DNA of 55,779 bases from assembly GCA_963748075.1 (NCBI GenBank), contig CAVVHQ010000046.1, forward strand, positions 1 to 55,779, written 5' to 3'. Shown here piece after piece: positions 16,394-24,742 of the stretch. The notes under the pieces were generated by a model, which saw only the letters and a list, made by a program, of their open reading frames with translations, was not told the origin of the DNA and did no database searches. This stretch comes from VRUE01 sp963748075 (lineage in GTDB: Bacteria; Actinomycetota; Thermoleophilia; Solirubrobacterales; 70-9). How positions within the stretch are numbered: position 1 is the first letter of the stretch; every line of letters starts with the position of its first letter. The position numbers were made by a program, and so were the translations under genes.

Positions 16394-17839
16394 TCAGCGC
16401 CACTCCTCGCGCCGGGTTCCGCCGTCCGGGCCGAGGACGATGTGGACGCCGTCGAGATCGGGGTCGATGCCGGGGTGGTCGGCGCGCAGGTGGCCGCCGC
16501 GCGACTCGCGGCGCTCCAGGGCGGCGGTGGCGATCGCCGCGGCCAGCGGGTAGGGGTCGTCGCGCAGCTCGCTCAGCTGCTCGGGGCGCCGCATCGGCCC
16601 GGCGAGGCGCCAGACGGCCTCGCGGGTCGCTTCGGTCGGCGGCTCGAAGCGCCACTTGCCCGGCGCCGCGCGGCGGGCCGCGCCGCTCTCCCTCAGGGTC
16701 GCGCGGGCGGTGCGGCTGCCGAAGACGAAGCACTCGCTGAGCGAGTTGGAGGCGAGTCGGTTGGCGCCGTGCAATCCCGTGCAGGAGCACTCGCCGACGG
16801 CGTACAGGTTCGGCAGCGAGGAGCGTCCGTCGAGGTCGACCGCGATCCCGCCCATCGTGTAATGGGCGGCGGGGGCGACGGGGACCGGCTCGACGTGGGG
16901 GTCGAGTCCCGCCTCCCCGAGCGACTCGAACACACTGCGGAAGCGGTCGGCGTCGACCTTGCGCAGGTCGAGCCGCACGTTGTCGATGCCCTCCTCCTCC
17001 ATCCGGTCGAAGATCGCCGCGCTGACGGTGTCTCGCGGCGCCAGCTCGTCGGTGAAGCGGCGACCGGAGGCGTCGAGCAGGACGGCGCCCTCACCGCGCA
17101 CCGCCTCGGTGACCAGCAGGCCGTCGAAGCGGGTGCCGGGGAGGGCCAGTGCGGTCGGGTGGAACTGGCAGAACTCGAGGTCGGCTAGGTCGGCGCCCGC
17201 CGCCGCGGCGAAGACCGGCCCGGCGCCGATCGCGCCCCAGGGATTGGTCGTGCGCCGCCACAGCGCCGCGGCGCCGCCGGTCGCGATCACGGTCGCCGCG
17301 GCGGCGGTCGCCCCGGTTTCGGTGAGCAGCCCGTGGCAGCGTTCGCCGTCGCTCCACAGCGCCACCGCCGATGTCCGCTCGCGGGCCGCGATCCGCGGCT
17401 CGTCGGCGACCATCGCCGCGAGCTTCGCGGTGATCTCATGGCCGGTCTGGCTGCCGCCGGCGTGGACGATACGGCGCCGCGTGTGGCCGCCCTCCAGCCC
17501 CAGCGCCAGCCCGCCGTCCGGGTCGAGGTCGAAGGCGACGCCCCGCTCGCGCAGCTCGCGCACCGCGGCCGGCGCCTCCTCGACCAGCACCCGCACCGCG
17601 GAGGGACGGCAGAGGCCGCGCCCGGCGGCGATCGTGTCGGCGGCGTGTCGCTCGGCGGAGTCGCCCGGCTCGAGTGCCGCCGCGAGGCCGCCCTGGGCCC
17701 AGAAGCTGGCGCTCTGGGAAAGCGGCGTGCGGGAGATCACGCAGACCGCGGCGCCCTGCTCGGCGGCGCGCAGCGCCGTCCACAGCCCCGCCGCCCCGCC
17801 ACCGACGACGGCGACGTCGTACTCGGCCGCTGCGGCTAT
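16394..17839 (-). CDS. nadB: L-aspartate oxidase NadB-like flavoprotein, start codon non-standard
   Basis: The frame encodes an FAD-dependent succinate-dehydrogenase/fumarate-reductase-family protein. The dinucleotide-binding motif VAVVGGGAAGLWTALRA lies at the N-terminus, then TPLSQSASFWAQGGLAA, typical of L-aspartate oxidase, and later FCQFHPTALALPG and HYTMGGIAVDLDG. The enzyme makes iminoaspartate for NAD synthesis. The first usual start codon (GTG, 17740) would remove the FAD motif, so the start must be upstream. The only position matching an overlap with the preceding stop is ATA in ATAG (17839), giving 481 residues. A CTG lies further up. Either an unusual start or a sequence error is implied. 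No nadA or nadC is adjacent. Confidence 0.75.
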   Translation of the reverse strand: MAAAAEYDVAVVGGGAAGLWTALRAAEQGAAVCVISRTPLSQSASFWAQGGLAAALEPGDSAERHAADTIAAGRGLCRPSAVRVLVEEAPAAVRELRERGVAFDLDPDGGLALGLEGGHTRRRIVHAGGSQTGHEITAKLAAMVADEPRIAARERTSAVALWSDGERCHGLLTETGATAAAATVIATGGAAALWRRTTNPWGAIGAGPVFAAAAGADLADLEFCQFHPTALALPGTRFDGLLVTEAVRGEGAVLLDASGRRFTDELAPRDTVSAAIFDRMEEEGIDNVRLDLRKVDADRFRSVFESLGEAGLDPHVEPVPVAPAAHYTMGGIAVDLDGRSSLPNLYAVGECSCTGLHGANRLASNSLSECFVFGSRTARATLRESGAARRAAPGKWRFEPPTEATREAVWRLAGPMRRPEQLSELRDDPYPLAAAIATAALERRESRGGHLRADHPGIDPDLDGVHIVLGPDGGTRREEWR

Positions 17840-18276
17840 CGCCGCTCCGCCTCTCGCCTGATCGCCTCGATCTGACCGCGCAACCAGGCGGCGGCCGATT
17901 CGCGGGCGCGGACCTCGCCGCCGCCGCCGGTGCCCTGCGCCGCAGCGGCGCGGCGCTCGGCCTCCTCGACCCGTTTCTCGGCTGCCTCCGCCTGCGTCTC
18001 GATCTCGGCGAGGCGGCTCTCGGCGGCGGCGATCGCCCGGTCCCTGGTCTCGCGCTCGCGCGCCAGCTCCTCCGCGTGGGCGCGCCGCATGTCCTCCAGC
18101 TCCGTGGCGGCACGCTGCCGCTCCTTGGCCAGGTTCGATTCGAGCTCGCGGATCTCGGCGGCGGCGCGCTCCTCGGCGGCGGCGGCCGACTCGGTTGCCT
18201 TGCGCAGACGGCGCTCGGCCGCCTCGACCTGTGCGCCGAGGTCCTCGCTGCCGGGATCTCCGCTTGCGCCGCTCAT
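17836..18276 (-). CDS. Coiled-coil hypothetical protein
   Basis: The 146-residue protein is nearly all charged and alanine-rich heptads from about residue 10 to 115 (long E/R/A helices), then a glycine run and a short helix at the end. This indicates a long coiled coil with no catalytic domain. ATG at 18276 (MSGASGDPGSEDLG) is chosen because the longer upstream frame overlaps the glycosyltransferase gene. It follows that gene after 13 bp and overlaps the nadB frame, so it belongs to the same minus-strand run. Function unknown. Confidence 0.65.
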   Translation of the reverse strand: MSGASGDPGSEDLGAQVEAAERRLRKATESAAAAEERAAAEIRELESNLAKERQRAATELEDMRRAHAEELARERETRDRAIAAAESRLAEIETQAEAAEKRVEEAERRAAAAQGTGGGGEVRARESAAAWLRGQIEAIRREAERR

Positions 18277-18289
18277 TCGGGGACTCAAT

Positions 18290-19234
18290 CTATCTCGCCA
18301 TCGCGAGGACGTCGCGGTATGCCTCGATCGTCCGTTCCGCCATCCGGGCGGCCGAGAGCGCCGCGGCGCGCGCGCCACCCTCGACCCGCGGGTCCGGCGC
18401 ATCCAGGTGGGGGCGGACGGCCTCACTCCAGGCTGCCTCGTCGAAGGGCGCGCAGAGGGTTCGCGGCACGCCCCCGAGCGCCCAGGGGGCGATCCCGACC
18501 GGGGTCGAGAGGACCGGCACGTCGCAGGCCAGCGCCTCGACGCAGGCGAGGCCGAAGCCCTCGTAGTCGGAGGTGACGAGGACGGCGTTGGCGGCGTTGA
18601 CCCAGAGCGGCATTCGGTCGGGGTCGATGCCGCCGCCGGTCAGCAGCTCCGCGCCGGTCGCCGTGGCGAGCGCCCGCGCCCGGTCGGCGCGCTTCTCGGG
18701 GCGGCCCGGATCGGCCGGGAAGAGCAGGTAGCGACCGTTTGGGTCGAGGTCCAGCTCGCGCCGTGCCTCGGCGCGCGGGAGCGGCCGGAAGCGACCGAGG
18801 TCGGGGCCGCAGGGAAGTACCGCCGAGCCGGGCAGCGGCGGCAGCCCCGGCCGGCCGTCCTCGGGCGCGAAGAGGGAGCGCGAGACGGCGGCGACCAGGT
18901 CGACGCGCCGGGCGAGGCGGCGCGACAGCGGGCCGACGACGCCGTGCCGCACGTCGGTGCCGTGGAAGCTGACGATCAGTGGCCGCGCCCCGGCCAGCTG
19001 CGCGCACCAGGCCGTCAGCCCGTAGTGGGCGTGGACCAGGTCGAAGCGCTCGCGGCGCAGCAGGCGGCGCAGCCGCCCCGTCGCCGGGATGTAGTGGCGC
19101 GAGCCGGGCGGGAAGCCGAACACCTCGACCTCGACCCCACGGCGGCGGACCTCCTCCACCTGGTCGCGCACCCAGCGGCCGCGCTGGGGGGCGGCGGCAT
19201 CGGGCAGGAAGTTGGTGACGACCAGCACCCGCAT
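18290..19234 (-). CDS. GT4-family glycosyltransferase
   Basis: The 314-residue protein has the two-domain GT-B pattern: MRVLVVTNFLPDAAAP at the start, VHAHYGLTAW and SFHGTDVRHG in the acceptor domain, then the C-terminal nucleotide-sugar motif TSDYEGFGLACVEALACDVPVL (E-x7-E type). It is shorter than usual for GT4 enzymes (350-400). Donor and acceptor sugars are unknown. It lies at the start of a minus-strand group with the coiled-coil protein and nadB, whose functions do not obviously connect with it. Confidence 0.85.
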   Translation of the reverse strand: MRVLVVTNFLPDAAAPQRGRWVRDQVEEVRRRGVEVEVFGFPPGSRHYIPATGRLRRLLRRERFDLVHAHYGLTAWCAQLAGARPLIVSFHGTDVRHGVVGPLSRRLARRVDLVAAVSRSLFAPEDGRPGLPPLPGSAVLPCGPDLGRFRPLPRAEARRELDLDPNGRYLLFPADPGRPEKRADRARALATATGAELLTGGGIDPDRMPLWVNAANAVLVTSDYEGFGLACVEALACDVPVLSTPVGIAPWALGGVPRTLCAPFDEAAWSEAVRPHLDAPDPRVEGGARAAALSAARMAERTIEAYRDVLAMAR

Positions 19235-19279
19235 CGGCAGCTGAGCGTATCCGGACCCGTTCGCGGACCGGGGCGACCG

Positions 19280-20437
19280 TCAGTAGGGGGCGCCGACCGC
19301 CTTTGCCCAGGCGCGGTCGACCCGCAACCGGCCCTTCGCGTCGGTTTCGACGATCACCACGGTCGCGGGCCGGCGATTGCCGTTGTCGGGGTCGATGGTC
19401 ACCGATCCCGTCCACCCCTTCCAGCCGCTGACCCCGTCGAGGGCTTCGCCGAGCTTTACGGGGGCGGTGTCGTCCGCCTTCCGGGCGCCGTAGGCGAGGA
19501 ACTGAAGCGAGTCGTAGGTGTAGGGGCTCCAGGTGCCGGGGTCCTCGCCGAACCTTTTGCGGTACCGGGCAACCTTGGCGCTCGCCCCGACGAAGTCTTC
19601 GGGCGTCGGCACGCCGACCAGCGGACAGGCTCGCGCGGCCGCGACGCCGGCGGTTTCGACGAAACCCGTGTCGTAGGAGGCGTAGTCGGCGATGCACTGC
19701 GATTCCACCTCGGCCTCGCGCATCTCCTTGGCGATCAGCCCTCCCTCGGGGTAGTAGACGGCGGCATAGACCACGTCGGGTTCTCCGGCCACGAGCTTGT
19801 CGACCGTCCCGCTGTAGGACCGCTTGCCGGGTTGGACCTCCTGGTAGGCGGTCACCTCGACCCCGGCGTCTTCGAGCGATTCCTTCAGCGCCGTCGACAC
19901 CGAGACGGTGTAGCTCTGGGTGGGGTCGTAGGCGATCGCGACCGTTTGCGCGCCGAGCCATTCGGTCAACGCCGTCGATGCCACCGGGGCGATCTGGTAG
20001 GTCATCGGCTGCAGAGTGAAGCCGAGGCCGCTGGTCGAGTCGTCCGAGGTGAGCCTGATCGGGACGAGCCCGGCGTCGATGTAGAGGGGCAGGGTCTTGA
20101 TGCCGACGCCGGAATTGTAGGGGCCGACGATGCCGTCGAGGCCGCTGGCGATCGCCGACCTCGCCGCCTTCACCCCGGTCGCGGGATCGGCGGCGTCGTC
20201 GATCGGGACGATTCGAACCTGCCTGCCGAGGATCCCGTCGCCTTCGTTGAGCTGCGCCGCAGCAAGCTGTGCTCCCTTCAGCATCCCCTTGCCGAGCAGC
20301 GACTGTTCGCCGGAGAGCGGCGCCTCGAGCCCGACCCGGAACTCGTCCAAGCCTTCGTCGGAGCCGCCGCATCCGGTCGCGAGAAGGGCGAGGACGGCGA
20401 GGCAGAGGGCGATTGCGAACCGGGTCTGGCGCTGCAC
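19280..20437 (-). CDS. Branched-chain-amino-acid-type ABC substrate-binding lipoprotein
   Basis: The 385-residue protein has a lipoprotein signal peptide ending ATG-Cys23 and a type I periplasmic-binding fold of the LivJ family (about residues 31-370), with EAPLSGEQSLLGKGMLKGAQLA and the typical DDAADPATGVKAAR motif. It would present amino acids, amides or similar solutes to an ABC importer. No permease or ATPase gene lies next to it, so it is an orphan binding protein here. It is divergent from the Flp pilin gene; the 104-bp gap contains TTGACA, a possible -35 element reading rightward. Confidence 0.85.
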   Translation of the reverse strand: MQRQTRFAIALCLAVLALLATGCGGSDEGLDEFRVGLEAPLSGEQSLLGKGMLKGAQLAAAQLNEGDGILGRQVRIVPIDDAADPATGVKAARSAIASGLDGIVGPYNSGVGIKTLPLYIDAGLVPIRLTSDDSTSGLGFTLQPMTYQIAPVASTALTEWLGAQTVAIAYDPTQSYTVSVSTALKESLEDAGVEVTAYQEVQPGKRSYSGTVDKLVAGEPDVVYAAVYYPEGGLIAKEMREAEVESQCIADYASYDTGFVETAGVAAARACPLVGVPTPEDFVGASAKVARYRKRFGEDPGTWSPYTYDSLQFLAYGARKADDTAPVKLGEALDGVSGWKGWTGSVTIDPDNGNRRPATVVIVETDAKGRLRVDRAWAKAVGAPY

Positions 20438-20541
20438 GAGCGCACACTATTGACATTCGAGCCGCGGAATTGGCCCATTTGCGTCTGGATCGGTGACGCA
20501 CGGCCCCTCAGCATCGGCTCAAACCGACTGAGGAGGCTTCG

Positions 20542-20790
20542 ATGATCTATCTGCTGCTGGGCTACGCGCACGCCGCGATCGTGCGCAGGACCGAGGCGAT
20601 CCGCGCTCTCGCGGAGCGCGACAGGGGTCAGGGCACGGTCGAGTACGTCGGCCTGATCCTGCTCGTCTCGCTGCTGATGGTGGGGATGGTCGCCGCGATG
20701 AAGGGGTTCAACGGCAAGCAGGGCACCGAGCTGGCCGGGCTGATCGTCGACAAGATCAAGGAGGCGGTCGACAAGGTGGCGTTCAAATAG
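20542..20790 (+). CDS. Flp/class III signal-peptide pilin-like protein
   Basis: The 82-residue protein has a basic N-terminal part, then RGQGTVEYVGLILLVSLLMVGMVAA, a single hydrophobic helix preceded by the G-x4-E cleavage site of type IV/Flp prepilins (cut before QGTVEY). The mature pilin would be about 47 residues, typical of Flp. No prepilin peptidase, TadA ATPase or other tad gene is in the window, so assembly machinery must lie elsewhere. ATG at 20542 follows GAGGAGG, a strong ribosome binding site. Confidence 0.75.
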   Translation: MIYLLLGYAHAAIVRRTEAIRALAERDRGQGTVEYVGLILLVSLLMVGMVAAMKGFNGKQGTELAGLIVDKIKEAVDKVAFK

Positions 20791-20799
20791 CCGTGGAGA

Positions 20800-20828
20800 A
20801 GGGGCGGCGCGCGACGCGGGCCGCCCCT
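20800..20828 (+). terminator. Hairpin after the pilin gene
   Basis: AGGGGCGGC (20800-20808) pairs perfectly with GCCGCCCCT (20820-20828) around an 11-nt loop, 10 bp after the pilin stop. There is no T-tract. Probably a transcript end. Confidence 0.45.
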
Positions 20829-20858
20829 CACGGCGCCGCTCGTGACAGACTCGCGCCC

Positions 20859-20891
20859 ATGACCGCGCAGCGAGCGGAGCGGGAGCCCTGA
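20859..20891 (+). other. Possible 10-codon leader ORF overlapping the rph start
   Basis: ATG at 20859 opens a ten-codon frame (MTAQRAEREP) that ends in TGA at 20889-20891, sharing its last base with the rph ATG (TGATG). The arrangement would allow translational coupling. There is no independent sign that it is translated, and chance is possible. Confidence 0.25.
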
Positions 20892-21616
20892 TGCCGGCCT
20901 CGCGCAGCTACGACCGGGCACAGGCCGACATCCGGCCGGCGACGATCGATCCCGGTTTCGTCGAGACCGCCGACGGCTCGGCGCTGATCTCACTCGGCCG
21001 CACGCGGGTGATCTGCACCGCCTCGGTCAACGAGTCGGTGCCGAGGTGGATGGGGGGCCGGGGCAAGGGCTGGGTCACCGCCGAGTACTCGATGCTGCCC
21101 GCCTCGACCGGCGACCGCAAGGCGCGCGACGTCTCGAAGGGCCGCCAGGACGGCCGCGGGGTGGAGATCCAGCGGCTGATCGGCCGGGCGCTGCGGGTCG
21201 TGGTCGACTTCCGGGCGCTCGGCGAACGCAGCGTCTACGTCGACTGCGACGTCCTGCAGGCCGACGGCGGCACCCGTTGCGCGGCGATCACCGGCGGTTA
21301 CGTGGCGCTGCGCCTCGCCCTGCAGAAGCTGCTCGACGCGAAGAAGATCGAGGCGATGCCGCTGACCGGCTCGGTGGCGGCGGTCAGCGTCGGCATGGTC
21401 GGCGGGCGGGCGCTCTGCGACCTCGACTACGGGGAGGACTCCAACGCCGACGTCGACGCCAACGTGGTGATGACCGGCGAGGGCGGTCTGGTCGAGGTGC
21501 AGGCGACCGCCGAGCGAACGCCGCTCTCCCGCGCCTCGCTCGACGAGCTGCTGAAGCTGGCCGAGATGGGGATCTCGCGGCTGCGCCAGGTCCAGGAGCG
21601 AGCCGCCGGCAGTTGA
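20891..21616 (+). CDS. rph: Ribonuclease PH
   Basis: The 241-residue protein is a phosphorolytic 3'-5' exoribonuclease that trims the 3' end of pre-tRNA. It shows the RNase PH core: DGSALISLGRTRVICTASV, GWVTAEYSMLPASTGDRKARD (phosphate and RNA binding) and GGTRCAAITGGYVAL. The length matches the family (about 240). The ATG at 20891 overlaps a possible 10-codon leader. rdgB follows immediately, a common actinobacterial pairing. Confidence 0.95.
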   Translation: MPASRSYDRAQADIRPATIDPGFVETADGSALISLGRTRVICTASVNESVPRWMGGRGKGWVTAEYSMLPASTGDRKARDVSKGRQDGRGVEIQRLIGRALRVVVDFRALGERSVYVDCDVLQADGGTRCAAITGGYVALRLALQKLLDAKKIEAMPLTGSVAAVSVGMVGGRALCDLDYGEDSNADVDANVVMTGEGGLVEVQATAERTPLSRASLDELLKLAEMGISRLRQVQERAAGS

Positions 21617-21617
21617 G

Positions 21618-22214
21618 TTGATCCTCGCCACCGGCAACAAGCACAAGCTGCGCGAGATGCGCGAGCTGCTGCCCGAGCTCGAGCTACACGGACTGCCCGA
21701 CGGCGTCGAGCTGCCGCCCGAGGAGGGCGGGGACTTCGCCTCGATCGCCCTCGAGAAGGCGCGGGCCGTGCACGCGGCAACCGGCAGGGCGACGATCGCC
21801 GACGACTCCGGGATCGAGGCGGCGGCGCTCGGCGGCAGGCCCGGGATCCACTCCGCCCGCTACGGCGGGCCGGACGCCAGTGACGAGGAGAACCTCGAGA
21901 GGCTGCTCGACGAGGTCGCGGCGGCTGGCGAGGACCGCCGCGCCGCCTACCACTGCGCGCTGGCGCTGGTCGGGGCCGACGGCTCCGAGCACGTCTTCGA
22001 GGGACGCTGCGAGGGGCGGTTGATCGAGGCCCCGCGCGGCGAGGGCGGGTTCGGCTACGACCCGGCGTTCGTCCCCGACGCGACCGGGCCGGGCGACGAG
22101 CGCACGATGTCGGAGTTGAGCCAGGCGGAGAAGAACGAGATCAGCCATCGCGGCGCCGCCGCGCGGTTGCTGGCCCGGCATCTCGCCGGCGAGGCGGCGC
22201 CGGCGGAGCGATGA
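21618..22214 (+). CDS. rdgB: XTP/dITP diphosphatase RdgB (HAM1)
   Basis: The 198-residue protein begins ILATGNKHKLREM, the substrate-binding signature of HAM1/RdgB, and has IADDSGIEAAALGGRPGIHSARYGG and GEGGFGYDPAFVPD. It removes non-canonical purine triphosphates such as dITP and XTP. TTG at 21618 is the only start that retains the first conserved strand; it lies 1 bp after the rph stop, so the two are coupled. The end overlaps the CDF transporter start (ATGA). Confidence 0.93.
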   Translation: MILATGNKHKLREMRELLPELELHGLPDGVELPPEEGGDFASIALEKARAVHAATGRATIADDSGIEAAALGGRPGIHSARYGGPDASDEENLERLLDEVAAAGEDRRAAYHCALALVGADGSEHVFEGRCEGRLIEAPRGEGGFGYDPAFVPDATGPGDERTMSELSQAEKNEISHRGAAARLLARHLAGEAAPAER

Positions 22215-23116
22215 TCCACACCAAGAGCGGCGCGGCGGCGCTCTCGATCGCCTCCAACGCGCTGCTGATCGCGCTCAAGCTGGCCGCCGGGGCGATCACC
22301 GGCTCGATCGCGATCGTCACCGAGGCGGTCCACTCGCTGATCGATCTGGTCGCCTCGGTCGTGGCCTTCGTCTCGGTCCGCAAAGCCGACGAGCCGGCTG
22401 ACGCCGAGCATCCCTACGGCCACGAGAAGGTGGAGAGCCTGGCGGCGACGATCGAGGGGATGCTGATCCTGATCGGGGCCGGGATCATCGTCTACGAGGC
22501 GACCCACCGGCTGGCGGTCGGGGCCACCGTGGAAGCGCTCGGGGTCGGCATCGCGGTGATGGGCTTCTCGGTGCTCGCCAACCTGGCCGTCTCGACCGTC
22601 CTCTCGCGGCAGGCGCGGATGCACGACTCGCCGGCCCTGGAGGGGGACGCGGCGCACCTGCGAACCGACGCCCTCACCTCGGCCGGCGTGCTCGCCGGCC
22701 TGGTCCTCGTCCAGCTCACCGGCCTCGTCGCCTTCGACTCGATCACCGCGCTGCTCGTCGCCGCGGCGATCGTCACGGCCGGGCTGCGGATCGTTCGCCG
22801 CTCCTCCGGCGTGCTGGTCGACGAAGCGCTGCCCGAGGCGGAGATGGACCGGATCGAGGCGGCGATCGCCGTCGCCCGCACCCCCGAGGTCGCCGGCTAC
22901 CACAAGCTGCGCGCCCGCCGCGCCGGCAGCCGCCGTCACATCGACCTCCACGTCCAGTACCGCGCCGGGACCAGCCTCGAGCGCGCCCACGAGCTGGCCC
23001 ACGCGATGCGCGACGAGATCGAGACGGCGATCCCCCGCTGCGAAGTGCTGATCCACGCCGAGCCGGAGACCTCGTTCCGACCCGGGCCGGGCGGCGGCCC
23101 CTTCCGAGCGGGCTAA
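22211..23116 (+). CDS. Cation diffusion facilitator (CDF) metal transporter
   Basis: The 301-residue protein has six predicted membrane helices in the first 215 residues and a C-terminal cytoplasmic domain. The metal-site motifs are visible: HSLIDLVAS in helix II and LRTDALTSAG in helix V, the HxxxD/DxxxD type. CDF proteins export Zn, Mn, Fe or Cd by proton exchange. The specific metal is not apparent. ATG at 22211 overlaps the rdgB stop by 4 bp. Confidence 0.9.
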   Translation: MIHTKSGAAALSIASNALLIALKLAAGAITGSIAIVTEAVHSLIDLVASVVAFVSVRKADEPADAEHPYGHEKVESLAATIEGMLILIGAGIIVYEATHRLAVGATVEALGVGIAVMGFSVLANLAVSTVLSRQARMHDSPALEGDAAHLRTDALTSAGVLAGLVLVQLTGLVAFDSITALLVAAAIVTAGLRIVRRSSGVLVDEALPEAEMDRIEAAIAVARTPEVAGYHKLRARRAGSRRHIDLHVQYRAGTSLERAHELAHAMRDEIETAIPRCEVLIHAEPETSFRPGPGGGPFRAG

Positions 23117-23233
23117 AGCAGGGCGACAACCTGTCGGTACGTCCAGTGAGCTCTCTTAAGGTACGTAATTGTTCCAATAGCTGTTATCCTGGGCGGGAAC
23201 TGGCCGAGTAGTTACGACTGGGGGCTGGGGCAG

Positions 23234-24124
23234 ATGAAGAGGGGCTCGACCGATCTTCAGCGCGGCCATCTTCGGGCCCGACTCGAATCCCGTCGCGCGG
23301 AGATCGAGGAGGCCGCGCTCAGCCGCTTCTACGCCGTCTCGGCGCCGTTTGAGGATGCCGATCCGAGCTATCTGGCCGGCATCCGCACAGCGATCTCCGC
23401 GGCCATCGACTACGCCTTCGATGCGATCGAGGTGGATCGTCAGGAGCCGCCCGCGCCGCCACCGGCTCTCCTGGTACAGGCGCGTCTCGCCGCGCGCAAC
23501 GGCGTCACCCTCGAGACGATGCTGCGGCGCTACATCGCCGGCTACACGATCTTCGGCACCGTCCTCTTCGAGGAGGCCGAGCGGACCGGCGTCGAGCTCA
23601 GCGGCGAGGCACTCGAGCAGCTCGCGCGCCTCTATACCGCCTACTTCGACCAGCTCCTCGCCGCCGTGGCTGAGGAACACCGTCGCGAGACGGAGAATCA
23701 GGCTGTCAGCACGGAGCGCGGCTCCCTCGGGCTCGCGCGCCGGCTTCTGGCGGGCGAGCTGGTCGATCCTTCTCCGCTGGCCTATGAGCTCGGCGACTTC
23801 CATATCGGCATCGTCGCTTCCGGCGCGGCGGCGCCGGACCTGCTTCGCGATCTCTCGCGCAGCCTCGATCGCTGCCTTCTGCTCGTTCAGGTCGACGAAC
23901 GGACGACATGGGCTTGGCTCGGCTACCGGCGCCCAATCGACCCGAGTGAGATGGACCGGGTCACCGCATGGCAGCAGCCTTTGGTGGTGCCAAAGGCAGG
24001 CCCGAGGACGCAGATATACGCAGCCTGCGCTGAGGTCGTAGTTCTTCCCGGTTACCGGGAAGAACTACGACCTCAGCGACCTCACGGGCCATCCAGGTGT
24101 GCGGGGTCGTGGAATCAACATTAG
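23234..24124 (+). pseudogene. PucR-type regulator, truncated at a perfect palindrome
   Basis: The frame encodes 296 residues. Residues 1-265 look like the N-terminal part of PucR/CdaR-type regulators of the actinobacterial kind: a helical domain with ARNGVTLETMLRRYIAGYTIFG, then a GGDEF-like region ending near ACAEVVVLPG. The C-terminal PucR helix-turn-helix is missing. The frame runs into a 51-bp perfect palindrome (24028-24078), after which the sequence (YREELRPQRPHGPSRC) is unlike the family. The C-terminus has been lost, either in the genome or through a fold-back assembly join. ATG at 23234 follows GGGGGCTGGGG. Confidence 0.65.
24028..24078. repeat. 51-bp perfect palindrome
   Basis: Two 25-bp arms (24028-24052 and 24054-24078) are exact reverse complements around a single T at 24053. 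It lies exactly where the PucR-type gene loses its family resemblance. A loop of one base cannot form in RNA without opening several pairs, so this looks like an inverted duplication junction rather than a terminator. Confidence 0.85.
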
Positions 24125-24270
24125 GGATTGGGCAACAGGTTGACCGCCGCGGCCAATCCGACCGCGGCGACGGTGATCGCGTAGCCGGTGTAGTCGCCGA
24201 TCGCGAGCAGCACCACAGCGACAGCGCAGACTGCGACGACGACTATCCAGGAGGCGCGGGCGACTGGCAC
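24121..24270 (-). CDS. 49-residue two-helix membrane protein
   Basis: GTG at 24270 opens a 49-residue frame: a hydrophobic helix (about residues 8-24, WIVVVAVCAVAVVLLAI), a short GDYTGY turn, a second helix (about 30-44) and the end NLLPNP. Codon third positions are GC-rich, as in the neighbours. It lies between the broken PucR gene and the divergent roadblock gene, a space otherwise empty. There is no strong ribosome binding site. Likely real, with unknown function. Confidence 0.5.
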   Translation of the reverse strand: MPVARASWIVVVAVCAVAVVLLAIGDYTGYAITVAAVGLAAAVNLLPNP

Positions 24271-24290
24271 GGACCGCTATTTTGGCCGAG

Positions 24291-24728
24291 ATGGACGACG
24301 GTGCGACGAAGACGGGCTCAGGAGCGATCTCCGGCGAGGCTGCGGAGGGCGCGCTCGCCTATCTGGCCGAGCTGTCGCCTGACCTGCGCGGCGCCGCGAT
24401 CCTCGACGCCGACGGCGTGGTGCTGGCGGCGAGCGGCCACCCCGACCGCTGGCGCGAGGACGCCGCGGCGCTGTTCGGGGCCGCCGACCGCGCCGACGAG
24501 GAGCCGGTCGAGCAGGTCCACGTCGGTACCGAGCAGGGCGAGGTGTTCGCCCTGCGCCACGCCGGTCTCGCCGCGGTGGCGGTGACCGAGCGCTTCGCGC
24601 TCGCCTCGCTGACCTTCTTCGACCTGCGCGCGATGTTGCGCGACCTGGCCGGCGAAACGCCGCTGCGGACTTTTGCCCCACAGGAGGGCGGTCAAAGTCC
24701 ACAGCGGCGCTCCGGCGGGGAGGGCTGA
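24291..24728 (+). CDS. Roadblock/LC7-like protein
   Basis: The protein of about 145 residues shows a roadblock/LC7-like layout: a helix (AAEGALAYLAELSPDLRGAA), the strand ILDADGVVLAASG, a central acidic segment and FALASLTFFDLRAMLRDLAG. Such proteins usually regulate small Ras-like GTPases, but no mglA-type gene is nearby. ATG at 24291 is used; a TTG at 24282 would add three residues. The last 20 codons contain a family 3 hairpin (24661-24706), so the tail (TFAPQEGGQSPQRRSGG) is probably repeat-derived. Confidence 0.65.
   Translation: MDDGATKTGSGAISGEAAEGALAYLAELSPDLRGAAILDADGVVLAASGHPDRWREDAAALFGAADRADEEPVEQVHVGTEQGEVFALRHAGLAAVAVTERFALASLTFFDLRAMLRDLAGETPLRTFAPQEGGQSPQRRSGGEG
24661..24706. 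repeat. Family 3 hairpin, copy 1, inside the roadblock coding end
   Basis: CGCTG-C-GGACTTT on the left pairs with AAAGTCC-A-CAGCG on the right; GCCC/GGGC continue the stem inside. A T-C mismatch sits directly inside the GGACTTT/AAAGTCC stem (T24674 opposite C24693). The same mismatch occurs at the same place in the hairpin at 35491-35536. Confidence 0.7.
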
Positions 24729-24742
24729 GGCCCGGTGGCCCA

